The translations under genes were made by a program, and so were the position numbers. Below are positions 9,309-16,677 of a stretch of 64,000 nucleotides of DNA, piece after piece; position 1 is the first letter of the stretch; every line of letters starts with the position of its first letter. The stretch is from Mesorhizobium sp. B2-1-1 (GTDB taxonomy: Bacteria > Pseudomonadota > Alphaproteobacteria > Rhizobiales > Rhizobiaceae): the NCBI RefSeq assembly GCF_006442975.2, contig NZ_CP083954.1, forward strand, positions 2,177,501 through 2,241,500, written 5' to 3'. A model generated the notes under the pieces. It searched no databases, was not told where the DNA came from, and was given only the letters and a program-made list of their open reading frames with translations.

Positions 9309-9436
9309 AAGGCCGCGAGCCCTTGCGGGGGGACTCGAAATGAAGGTCCGAGCCGTGGATCGCGATCGTCTCGCGTTGACGCGTTGGCGCCTTGACGATA
9401 CGGGATCAGGGCAGTCAATCTCTGGGGATAACTCGC

Positions 9437-9832
9437 ATGGTGCATTACGCGGACGGGCGGCCGATCGGCGATCTGACGCTGCGCACGCTGGCCATGCCTT
9501 CGGACGCCAATGCCGCCGGCGACATTTTCGGCGGCTGGGTGATGGCGCAGATGGACCTGGCCTGCGGCATCCGCGCCGCCGAGCGCGCCAAGGGCCGCGT
9601 GGTGACGGCGGCGGTCAAGGAGATGTCCTTCGCCAAGCCGATGAAGATCGGCGATACGCTGTGCATCTACACCCATGTCGAGCGCGTCGGCCGCACCTCG
9701 ATGACGCTCAAGGTCGAGGCCTGGGCGCAGCGCTATCTCTCCGACCTGATGGAAAAGGTCACGCACGCCGATTTCGTCATGGTGGCGCTGGACGGCGAGG
9801 GCAAGCCGAAGGCCGTTCCGGCCGAAAGCTAA
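9437..9832 (+). CDS. Acyl-CoA thioesterase, hotdog fold (YciA-like)
   Basis: 131 residues from ATG 9437, which has a GGGGA site upstream; an ATG at 9392 would add an unlikely extension. The YciA/acyl-CoA hydrolase signature DANAAGDIFGGWVMAQMD is complete, including the Asp/Asn and Gly residues of the active-site helix. It hydrolyses acyl-CoAs of uncertain chain length in the cytoplasm. It follows purC by 128 bases in the same direction but shows no functional link to it. Confidence 0.88.
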   Translation: MVHYADGRPIGDLTLRTLAMPSDANAAGDIFGGWVMAQMDLACGIRAAERAKGRVVTAAVKEMSFAKPMKIGDTLCIYTHVERVGRTSMTLKVEAWAQRYLSDLMEKVTHADFVMVALDGEGKPKAVPAES

Positions 9833-9926
9833 AGCCTGGGACCGCTGTGAAACTGTCTTTCAGCCCTGCGGCGGCGGTGCGGACACGAAGACAATCAGTC
9901 AATGATTGCTGAACGACTGTAGAATT

Positions 9927-10295
9927 TCAGCCATGCAGGCCATCGAATTTCGCACGCGCGGCCCGCACGCGCGTGGTGTTCCTGCGCGCCCATTCGCCGA
10001 GCGCGCTGACGGGGACCAGCAGTTCATGGCCGAGTTCGGTCAGCTCGTAGTCGACGCGCGGCGGAATGGTCGGGAACACGGTGCGGGTGACGAAACCGTC
10101 GCGTTCCAGCCCTCGCAAGGTGGTGGTCAGCATCTTCTGCGAGATGCCGCCGACAGCCGCGCGCAGCTCATTGAAGCGCAGCGGTCCGTCGCCGAGCTTG
10201 CCGACGACGAGCACGGTCCACTTGTCGCCGACGCGCTGCAGGATTTCCGAAACGGCACGGCAGTCTTCGGTGTTGTGCGGGTTCCTCAGTAACAA
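9927..10295 (-). CDS. HxlR-family winged-helix regulator
   Basis: 122 residues. I place the start at TTG 10295 because AAGGAGG lies seven bases upstream. The in-frame ATG at 10334 overlaps the predicted CTATAT -10 element and cannot be in the mRNA. The HxlR core is clear: CRAVSEILQRVGDKWTVLV, LRFNELRAAVGGISQKMLTTTL, then VDYELTELG. A Cys (in TEDCRAV) precedes the DNA-binding domain, as in redox- or electrophile-sensing relatives. It is divergent from an FMN reductase gene, with a perfect inverted repeat between them, so it probably represses that gene and itself. Confidence 0.88.
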   Translation of the reverse strand: MLLRNPHNTEDCRAVSEILQRVGDKWTVLVVGKLGDGPLRFNELRAAVGGISQKMLTTTLRGLERDGFVTRTVFPTIPPRVDYELTELGHELLVPVSALGEWARRNTTRVRAARAKFDGLHG

Positions 10296-10332
10296 AAAGG
10301 TGCCTCCTTGCGCATGAAGTTGACAGGAACTC

Positions 10333-10359
10333 ATATAGCCCCGGTATCCAAACGATACC
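10333..10359. promoter_or_regulatory. HxlR operator and divergent promoter region
   Basis: GGTATC (10343-10348) and GATACC (10354-10359) form a perfect inverted repeat with a 5-base centre, the form expected of HxlR-family operators. It lies where the -10 of a plus-strand promoter would be (TTGACA at 10320-10325, then 17 bases). On the minus strand CTATAT at 10338-10333 is a good -10 for the regulator gene. Repression of both genes by the regulator is inferred. Confidence 0.6.
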
Positions 10360-10399
10360 AGCCTTACCTGCCCAGGAATTGCTTACCAGGAGAGCCCCT

Positions 10400-11005
10400 A
10401 TGTCCAAACCCAAGATCGCCATCATCGTCGGTTCGACACGCGCCGCGCGCTTCGCCGACGTGCCCACCCAATGGATCGCCAAGATCGCCAAATCGCATGC
10501 CGATATCGAGGTCGATGTCGTTGACCTGCGCGATTTCCCGATGCCCTTCTTCGACGAGGTCGCATCCTCCGCCTGGGTGCCATCGACCAACGAGGTGGCG
10601 CAGCGCTGGCAGAAGAAGGTCGCCGAATATGACGGCTTCATCTTCACCGCCGCCGAGTACAATCACGGCCCGACGGCCGTGCTGAAGAACGCCATCGACT
10701 ACGCCGCCAATGAATGGAACAAGAAGCCGGCCGGCTTCGTCGGCTATGGCAGCGTCGGCGGTGCCCGCGCTGTCGAGCAGCTGCGCCTCCACGCGGTCGA
10801 ATTGCAGATGGCGCCGGTCAAGTCGGCCGTCCATATCGCCTGGGGCGATTTCCTCGCGGTGCGCCAGGGCGAGAAGAAGCTCGAGGAGATCGAGCACCTG
10901 AACCAGGCCGCGACCGCGCTCGTCAACGACGTCGCTTGGTGGGCCAAGGCGCTCAAGACCGCGCGCCAGGCCGACGCCATAGACGAGGAAATCAAGGCGG
11001 CCTGA
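10400..11005 (+). CDS. NADPH-dependent FMN reductase / quinone reductase family
   Basis: 201 residues from ATG 10400, preceded by CAGGAGAG. The flavodoxin-like fold begins IAIIVGSTRAARFAD, whose GSTR loop binds the FMN phosphate. The second flavin loop is FTAAEYNHGPTAVLKNAID, with the family motif PEYNHG seen here as AEYNHG. Members reduce FMN, quinones, chromate or azo dyes with NADPH. Divergence from an HxlR regulator points to induction by electrophiles or quinones. A hairpin terminator follows. Confidence 0.87.
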   Translation: MSKPKIAIIVGSTRAARFADVPTQWIAKIAKSHADIEVDVVDLRDFPMPFFDEVASSAWVPSTNEVAQRWQKKVAEYDGFIFTAAEYNHGPTAVLKNAIDYAANEWNKKPAGFVGYGSVGGARAVEQLRLHAVELQMAPVKSAVHIAWGDFLAVRQGEKKLEEIEHLNQAATALVNDVAWWAKALKTARQADAIDEEIKAA

Positions 11006-11035
11006 CCGCCTCGAAATCATCCTCCCAAGGATGTG

Positions 11036-11059
11036 GGGCGGCGCTTGCGCCGCCCTTTT
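11036..11059 (+). terminator. Rho-independent terminator after the FMN reductase gene
   Basis: GGGCGGCG and CGCCGCCC form a perfect 8-bp stem with a CTTG loop, followed by TTTT. It lies between convergent genes, so it may also serve the opposite strand. Confidence 0.75.
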
Positions 11060-11460
11060 CAATTGCGAAAGGCTGCTTGCTCGTCCCGCCCTGGTCGTGG
11101 CCGGATGACGCAGTCGGCAAGGCGATGCTTTTCGTTCAGTTCGTCGGCGTGGTGCTGGCCCCATTGGCACAGCGCCAGCAGGATGGGCTCGAGGCTGAGG
11201 CCGAGCGGCGTGGCGGAATATTCGACGCGCGACGGAACTTCGGCGAAGATTTCGCGGCTGACGAGACCGTGCTCCTCCATTTCGCGGAGCTGCTGGATCA
11301 GCACTTTCTGGGTGATGCCCGGCATCAGCGCCTTGAGTGCGGTCAGCCGCCTTGGGCCGTCGAAGAGATGGTAGAGGATGACCGCCTTCCAGCGCCCTGC
11401 GATCACTTTCAGGGCGCGCTCCGCCGGCAGCATCGGCAGTCTCTTGGTTATTCCCGCCAT
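11059..11460 (-). CDS. HxlR-family winged-helix regulator
   Basis: 133 residues from ATG 11460, which has AGGTGG upstream; the longer frame from 11559 would run across the divergent promoter region. The core reads AERALKVIAGRWKAVILYHL, RRLTALKALMPGITQKVLIQQL and RVEYSATPLG, which is a full winged helix. One Cys is in LLALCQWG and another in ADCVIR. It is divergent from a quinone-oxidoreductase gene that it probably controls, repeating the regulator/oxidoreductase arrangement 1 kb upstream. Confidence 0.85.
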   Translation of the reverse strand: MAGITKRLPMLPAERALKVIAGRWKAVILYHLFDGPRRLTALKALMPGITQKVLIQQLREMEEHGLVSREIFAEVPSRVEYSATPLGLSLEPILLALCQWGQHHADELNEKHRLADCVIRPRPGRDEQAAFRN

Positions 11461-11557
11461 GGTCACCACCTGGTCAGCAGGGGACAAATGAGTGTGTAGT
11501 CGAGGTCTCGCAGATAGTGGCAAACCGCGGCCGATGCCATAGCGATCGGAGTTTGCC

Positions 11558-12535
11558 ATGAAAGCCGCACAATTCAGCCGTTTCGGCGGCCCCGAGGTGC
11601 TGGAGACTGTCGACCTGCCGACGCCGGAGCCGCAGGCCGGCGAGGTGCTGATCCGCGTTCATGCCGCCGGCATCAACTTTTTCGAGGTGCTGATGCGCGC
11701 GGATGGTTATGCGGTGACGCCGCAATTGCCGATGGTTCCCGGCGTCGAGGCGGCGGGCGTCGTCGAGGCCGTCGGGCAAGGGGTGGACGGTGCGCTGATC
11801 GGGACCCGGATCGCGGCGCCCTTGTTTGCCTCGACACGCCCCTTTGGCGGCTATGCCGAGTATGTGACGATCGACGCAGGCTTGGGCCTTCCCCTACCGG
11901 CTCCGCTTTCGTCCGAGGAGGCGACGGCGTTGATGGTGCAGGGGCTGACCGCCTTTCATCTGTTGCGGCAAAGTCCGCCGGCGAACAGGACGGTTTTGGT
12001 TCCCGCCGCCGCGGGCGGGGTCGGTTCGCTGCTCGTCCAGTTGGCGAAGCGCCAAGGCGCGCGCCGGGTCATTGGGCTCGCCGGCGGCAAGGCCAAGCTC
12101 GACGTCGCCATGTCGCACGGTGCCGACATCGCCATCGATCGTCATTCCGGAGACTGGGAGGCCGAAACCAGAGACGCCGCGCAGGGTGGTCTCGATACGA
12201 TCTATGACACCGTCGGCGGAGCGATGACCGGGGACTTCCTCGATATCCTGGCGCCCGGTGGCGAGCTCGTGTTTGCAGCACTTGGCCGCTATGCGCTTGG
12301 CGTTGCCCGGCTTGAGGCGATGATCGGCAGGAATCAGTCGTTGAAGGGCTTCGCGCTGCTCCCGCTGTTGTCCCCTGGGGTGCTGAGAGCGAGCCTTTCG
12401 GAGCTTTTCGATCTGGCTGCCAGCGGCGACATTGTCGTCACGACTGGCGGGCGCTTTCCGCTCGACCAAGCCGGCGAGGCGCATCGCCTGCTCGAAGAGC
12501 ACCGCTCGATCGGCAAGGTCGTGCTGATACCCTAG
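11558..12535 (+). CDS. Quinone oxidoreductase-like medium-chain dehydrogenase, zinc-independent
   Basis: 325 residues. The MDR catalytic domain (MKAAQFSRFGGPEVLE to about 120) is followed by a Rossmann domain with AAAGGVGSLLVQLAKRQGA. The catalytic-zinc Cys and the structural-zinc Cys cluster are absent, which places it with NADPH:quinone reductases (QOR/zeta-crystallin). It probably carries out one-electron or enoyl reductions with NADPH. The adjacent divergent HxlR regulator suggests induction by quinones or electrophiles. Confidence 0.87.
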   Translation: MKAAQFSRFGGPEVLETVDLPTPEPQAGEVLIRVHAAGINFFEVLMRADGYAVTPQLPMVPGVEAAGVVEAVGQGVDGALIGTRIAAPLFASTRPFGGYAEYVTIDAGLGLPLPAPLSSEEATALMVQGLTAFHLLRQSPPANRTVLVPAAAGGVGSLLVQLAKRQGARRVIGLAGGKAKLDVAMSHGADIAIDRHSGDWEAETRDAAQGGLDTIYDTVGGAMTGDFLDILAPGGELVFAALGRYALGVARLEAMIGRNQSLKGFALLPLLSPGVLRASLSELFDLAASGDIVVTTGGRFPLDQAGEAHRLLEEHRSIGKVVLIP

Positions 12536-12596
12536 CGTCGGGCTGCCGCGCAATCCGCTGGGGATGGAAATAGCCTTCGGCCCAAAATCGTGCGTG

Positions 12597-13118
12597 TCAA
12601 ACGCCGGCGACGGCGAAAAGCCAGGCCAGGATATCGAACAACAAAAGAACCAGCGCGATCTGCAATGCCACCCGAAGCCGCTGGATGATGCGCCAGTTGC
12701 TGGCCATGTCGGCCTTGATGCGAAGGGCAAGCGCGCGCTGCATGGCCGATATCTTCAGCGGCCTGTCGCCATCGACATATTGATGGAGCAGCTCTTCCGG
12801 ATCGAAGCGGAACGTGTATTTGTGATAGGGCCAAAGCAGGAAGACGATCAGTCCGCCGATGCCGAACAGCAGGGCCACTGCGATCCAATCCCAGAGCCCG
12901 AGCCCGTCGGAAAGCGCCCTTGCGCCAAGCAACGAGTTTACAAACGCGGTGGCGAAGATGAGGCTGCCCGCGCGCGTGTTCATGTTCTCGACGAGATTCT
13001 GCTGATGATTGAGGCCTCGCACCGCCTCCTGATAGATAAATGCCAGGCGAGGATCGTCGTCGGCAGGATCGCTTGCGACTGCCGTGTTGCTGTCTCCGGC
13101 GCCGGTACGTTCAGTCAT
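12597..13118 (-). CDS. Small three-helix membrane protein, family uncertain
   Basis: 173 residues. An acidic N-terminus is followed by an amphipathic helix (FIYQEAVRGLNHQQNLVENM) running into TM1 (about 50-66, RAGSLIFATAFVNSLLG). TM2 is at about 78-97. A soluble loop holds charged residues (FRFDPEELLHQYVDGD) and TM3 is at about 150-170. The layout (helix, two close TMs, cytosolic helices, final TM) resembles SLATT/PycTM-type pore domains of bacterial conflict systems, but I cannot assign it. No nucleotide-sensor or toxin partner is adjacent, so a housekeeping role is equally possible. Confidence 0.65.
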   Translation of the reverse strand: MTERTGAGDSNTAVASDPADDDPRLAFIYQEAVRGLNHQQNLVENMNTRAGSLIFATAFVNSLLGARALSDGLGLWDWIAVALLFGIGGLIVFLLWPYHKYTFRFDPEELLHQYVDGDRPLKISAMQRALALRIKADMASNWRIIQRLRVALQIALVLLLFDILAWLFAVAGV

Positions 13119-13273
13119 GAGAATGCTCTATGCCGCATCGGTGATGCGTCACCTTAGCTCAAAATCCCTTGGCGCTAAAACGTGCCGGAGCATCAGTGGC
13201 GAGGTGAAACCACTTGGCGTCGCAGAAAAGCCGAACCAGGCGGGAAACGCCACGCACGTTTCCTGGAGTTGTT

Positions 13274-13684
13274 CTAGCCACCCCATGAAAGCGCGAAGCG
13301 CCGATCATTGTAGTCTTTGAGATATCGGGAGTGGATCGGCGCGGCGAGATGCCGGGATTTCATGTAGACGTACGCCGAGACAGGCGGCCCGCCATCGACA
13401 GGCTCTGCTTCGATCAGCACGCGCAAATTTCCGGGCTTGCCAACGGATTCGATCCTGTCGAGGTTTGCCAAGGCGCGATCGTCCACGGCGTAGAGTTCGC
13501 CGCCGACCTGGAAGCCGACGCCTGGTTCATTGAACATCATCGGAGCGAAGCGAGGTCCAGCGATCAGCATCGGGAAGCGCTCTCGCGTCCTGTAGGCGCC
13601 CAGAAATGCGGCTTCGGACAAACCCTCGCCGTGAAGGGGAAAGCCTTTCTTCAAGGTACCAAACACGAAGAGTTTCCGCATCAT
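13274..13684 (-). CDS. Gamma-glutamylcyclotransferase-like (AIG2/GGACT) protein
   Basis: 136 residues; two adjacent ATGs (13684 and 13681) are equivalent. The fold's signature N-terminus LFVFGTLKKGFPLHG is present. It corresponds to the YGSLxxG loop that binds the gamma-glutamyl group, and the conserved acidic catalytic residue lies in ANLDRIES. Family members cyclise gamma-glutamyl amines or peptides to 5-oxoproline. The C-terminal half (VSAYVYMKSRH) completes the domain. No operon partners. Confidence 0.82.
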   Translation of the reverse strand: MMRKLFVFGTLKKGFPLHGEGLSEAAFLGAYRTRERFPMLIAGPRFAPMMFNEPGVGFQVGGELYAVDDRALANLDRIESVGKPGNLRVLIEAEPVDGGPPVSAYVYMKSRHLAAPIHSRYLKDYNDRRFALSWGG

Positions 13685-13924
13685 GCGCGGGGAACGCCGG
13701 CCAAGCTTGGAAGTTCATCTGTTTTCATCGGCGTTCGGGCAGCGGAAGTGAGCAAGACAGCGGATTCAGCATCGTATCCGGGCTGAGGCGTGGAGCTGTG
13801 AAGGTTGCTTTCGCGCGATGCCGGACCGATACGGGTTGGCCCTCCATATGGGCGGAACTGCCATCTGGCTCGGCCGTTCTGCCCTGATATATCCGGCCGC
13901 GATCCATCACATGAGCAAAGCCCC

Positions 13925-14839
13925 GTGAAGTCATCCAGCCTGGCAGGCGTCGTTTCCCCCATGATCCCGGTGCTGGTGTGCGCGCTCGGCATCTTCCTTC
14001 TGTCGGGGATGGATGCGGCGATGAAGGTTCTGGTCATTGCCGTGGGCGTCTACAACACGGTGCTATGGCGCAGCATGCTGGCGACCGTGGTCGCGGGCGC
14101 CGGCTGGTCGGCAGGATCGCGTTCATTTCCCGCCCTTTCCGTGTTGAGGCTGCATGCGCTGCGTGCCGTTGTTGTCGGCATTGTCTTGCTGTCGTTCTTC
14201 TGGGGGCTTGCCAGGCTGCCGCTGGCGGAGGCGATCGGCCTCAGTTTCGTGGCGCCGCTGTTTGCGCTCCTGCTGGCCGCGCTGTTGTTGGGCGAACGGA
14301 TACAACGGCAGGCGATCTGGGCATCGCTGGCCGGCATTGCCGGCGTCGCAATCATAATAGCCGGACAGTTCGGGCATGCGACCTATGCCGAGGATGCCCT
14401 GCTCGGCACGGCCGCCGTGCTGGTATCGACGGTGTTCTACGCCTACAACCTGATCCTCGCGCGGCAACAGGCGTTGCTGGCCAAGCCGATCGAAATCATG
14501 CTGTTCCAGAACCTTTGCGTTGCCGTCATCCTCGGTCTCGCCGCACCCTGGCTTGCCATTGCGCTGCCAAGCGAGTTCTGGCTTCCTCTCGCCGGGGTGA
14601 CGGCGCTTTCGCTCGCCGGCCAATTCCTGATGAGCTGGGCCTACGCGCGCGCCGAAGCGCAATATCTGATCCCGACCGAATACTCCGCCTTCATCTGGGC
14701 GATTGCGCTTGGGTGGTTCTTCTTCGACGAGGCGGTGACCTGGACCACGCTGGCGGGAGCGGGCCTCATCGTGGCCAGTTGCCTGATCGCCTCGCGCTCG
14801 AACCCGAAGCTTTCCGAACCGATCGAAGCCGCGGTTTGA
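13925..14839 (+). CDS. EamA/DMT-family inner-membrane transporter
   Basis: About 304 residues from GTG 13925; ATG 13961 is an alternative and the longer frame to 13805 is unlikely. Ten hydrophobic helices in two EamA repeats are visible, the first beginning MIPVLVCALGIFLLSGMDAAMK. The typical helix-end motifs are FVAPLFALLLAALLLGERI in repeat 1 and SAFIWAIALGWFFFDEAV in repeat 2. Relatives export amino acids, metabolites or S-adenosylmethionine; the substrate is not predictable here. Confidence 0.85.
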   Translation: MKSSSLAGVVSPMIPVLVCALGIFLLSGMDAAMKVLVIAVGVYNTVLWRSMLATVVAGAGWSAGSRSFPALSVLRLHALRAVVVGIVLLSFFWGLARLPLAEAIGLSFVAPLFALLLAALLLGERIQRQAIWASLAGIAGVAIIIAGQFGHATYAEDALLGTAAVLVSTVFYAYNLILARQQALLAKPIEIMLFQNLCVAVILGLAAPWLAIALPSEFWLPLAGVTALSLAGQFLMSWAYARAEAQYLIPTEYSAFIWAIALGWFFFDEAVTWTTLAGAGLIVASCLIASRSNPKLSEPIEAAV

Positions 14840-15246
14840 CGGTGTTCCCCTGCGACAAATAGCAGGCACTGCGCCGCCGGCCCGAGGCCTGTTCCCTCGC
14901 TCGATGCGCCAGCCCTCGAATTCGCCCATCGCTCCAGAGCGGCAATGTTACGGCCCGCCAGAAAGCCGGAATCGCTTTTTTGTGACCTACGCCAGGCGTG
15001 GCAGCAAGTATATCGCCGTTTTCTCGGTATAAGCGAAAATTTTATTAAAAGTTTTACTGACTTCATTACGATTTATAGACCATTTCTTGGCCTCTAGTGC
15101 TTTCGTTTCGAAAAATGTCACCCAACAGTCGATGTAATGCTGAACTGTGTGGCAAGCTCCTGGAACGACATCGTGCATGGCAACGTTGCTCCGTAAGCGG
15201 TTGCCGTTTCGAATGACCTGAACAGGCGCGAGGAAAGGATTTCCTG
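14840..15246. promoter_or_regulatory. AT-rich promoter region upstream of the glycanase secretion genes
   Basis: This 407-base gap has no gene. Bases 14990-15120 are strikingly AT-rich for this genome (for example TTTTATTAAAAG near 15040) and probably hold the regulated promoter of the secretion locus. The last 25 bases contain the strong ribosome site GAGGAAAGG before ATG 15247. No exact promoter can be fixed by eye. Confidence 0.4.
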
Positions 15247-16671
15247 ATGAGCACCGTCGTGAACGCCAAAGGCATCCCTCTCCCCTACACGGGCACGTCC
15301 ACCCATTGGTTCTCGGCGACCGGATCCGGGCCGGAATTGCACGGCACCTCCGGCAACGACTCCTTCTGGGGGGACGCCAGCGTCAACGTCACCATCTATG
15401 GCGGCGCGGGCGACGACTACTATCACCTCTATTCCACCAACAACAAGGTGGTGGAGGATCCCGGGGCTGGCATCGACACGATCGACACATGGATGAGCTA
15501 CAAGCTCCCCGACAATTTCGAGAATCTCGTCGTCACCGGCAACAATCGCTATGCGTTCGGAAATGCGTTGGACAACATCATCAAGGGTGGCTCGGGCCAT
15601 CAGACGCTGGATGGCGGTCAGGGCAACGACGTGCTGATCGGCGGCAGCGGCGCCGACACTTTCATCATCACCAAGGGCAATGGAAGCGACCTGATCACCG
15701 ATTTCGGCGCGGACGACACGGTCCGCCTCAATGGCTACGACTTCATGTCTTTCGACGACGTCAAGGCACATATGACCCAGGCAGGATCGAACCTTCTGCT
15801 GAACCTCGGATCCGACGAGGTGCTGGTGTTCAACAACACGACGGTGGACAAGCTGGCGCCCAGCCAGTTCGAACTGCCGATCGACAAGTCCGGAATGGCG
15901 CTGTCCTTTTCCGACGACTTCAACACGCTCAGCCTTTGGAACGGCCATGATGGCACCTGGAATTCCAACTTCTGGTGGGGAGCGCCGAACGGAAGCACGT
16001 TGAGCAGCAATGGGGAGCTGCAATGGTACATCGACGCCAATTACGGCCCGACCAGCTCAGTCCACCCGTTCAGCGTGGAAAACGGGGTGCTCACCATCAC
16101 CGCGGCGCAAGCGCCCGAAGACATCAAGCCACTGATCAACAATTACGAATACACCTCGGGCATCCTGACGACCCACGAAAGCTTCTCGCAAACCTACGGC
16201 TATTTCGAAATGCGGGCGGACCTGCCCGAAACGGCCGGAGCCTGGCCGGCCTTCTGGCTGCTGCCGGAAGACGGCTCGTGGCCGCCGGAACTGGACGTCC
16301 TGGAAGCGCGCGGGCAGGATCCGAACACGCTCATCATGACGGCGCACACGAACGAGACGGGACAGCACACCAAGGTCTCTTCCTCGGTGAATGTTTCGGA
16401 CACCGACGGCTTCCATACCTATGGCCTGCTGTGGACACCGGATACGCTCGTCTGGACCTATGACGGCGTAAAGGTCGCCGAAGCCGCGACGCCGTCCGAC
16501 ATGCACACGCCCATGTACATGCTGGCCGATCTCGCCATCGGCGGTTTTGCCGGCGCGCCTCCCGACCATCTCGCCACGCCGGCGGAGATGAAGATCGACT
16601 ATATCCGCGCCTATACGCTGGATGACCTGCAGCACCACCCCCTGGACGTCGCGGGCGACCACTCGGTCTGA
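15247..16671 (+). CDS. Secreted RTX-type GH16 polysaccharide endoglycanase
   Basis: 474 residues, no Sec signal. The N-terminal half carries RTX calcium-binding nonapeptides (IYGGAGDDYY near residue 52; LDGGQGNDVLIGGSGADTF from about 123). A GH16 domain begins near FSDDFNTLSLWN (about 220). The retaining catalytic motif ELDVLE gives E348 nucleophile, D350 and E353 acid/base. Architecture and export mode match rhizobial EPS-cleaving glycanases such as ExsH and PlyA/PlyB, which shorten succinoglycan-type polysaccharide. It is cotranscribed with its probable ABC exporter and adaptor. RTX repeats usually precede the C-terminal secretion signal but are N-terminal here. Confidence 0.92.
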   Translation: MSTVVNAKGIPLPYTGTSTHWFSATGSGPELHGTSGNDSFWGDASVNVTIYGGAGDDYYHLYSTNNKVVEDPGAGIDTIDTWMSYKLPDNFENLVVTGNNRYAFGNALDNIIKGGSGHQTLDGGQGNDVLIGGSGADTFIITKGNGSDLITDFGADDTVRLNGYDFMSFDDVKAHMTQAGSNLLLNLGSDEVLVFNNTTVDKLAPSQFELPIDKSGMALSFSDDFNTLSLWNGHDGTWNSNFWWGAPNGSTLSSNGELQWYIDANYGPTSSVHPFSVENGVLTITAAQAPEDIKPLINNYEYTSGILTTHESFSQTYGYFEMRADLPETAGAWPAFWLLPEDGSWPPELDVLEARGQDPNTLIMTAHTNETGQHTKVSSSVNVSDTDGFHTYGLLWTPDTLVWTYDGVKVAEAATPSDMHTPMYMLADLAIGGFAGAPPDHLATPAEMKIDYIRAYTLDDLQHHPLDVAGDHSV

Positions 16672-16677
16672 GCGCCG

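Noticed and set aside
10296..10334. ATG at 10334 as the start of the HxlR regulator
   Set aside because: It overlaps the CTATAT -10 element and has no ribosome site; TTG 10295 follows AAGGAGG.
14990..15275. Short minus-strand frames in the AT-rich region before the glycanase
   Set aside because: No ribosome sites or recognisable features; AT-richness fits a promoter better.
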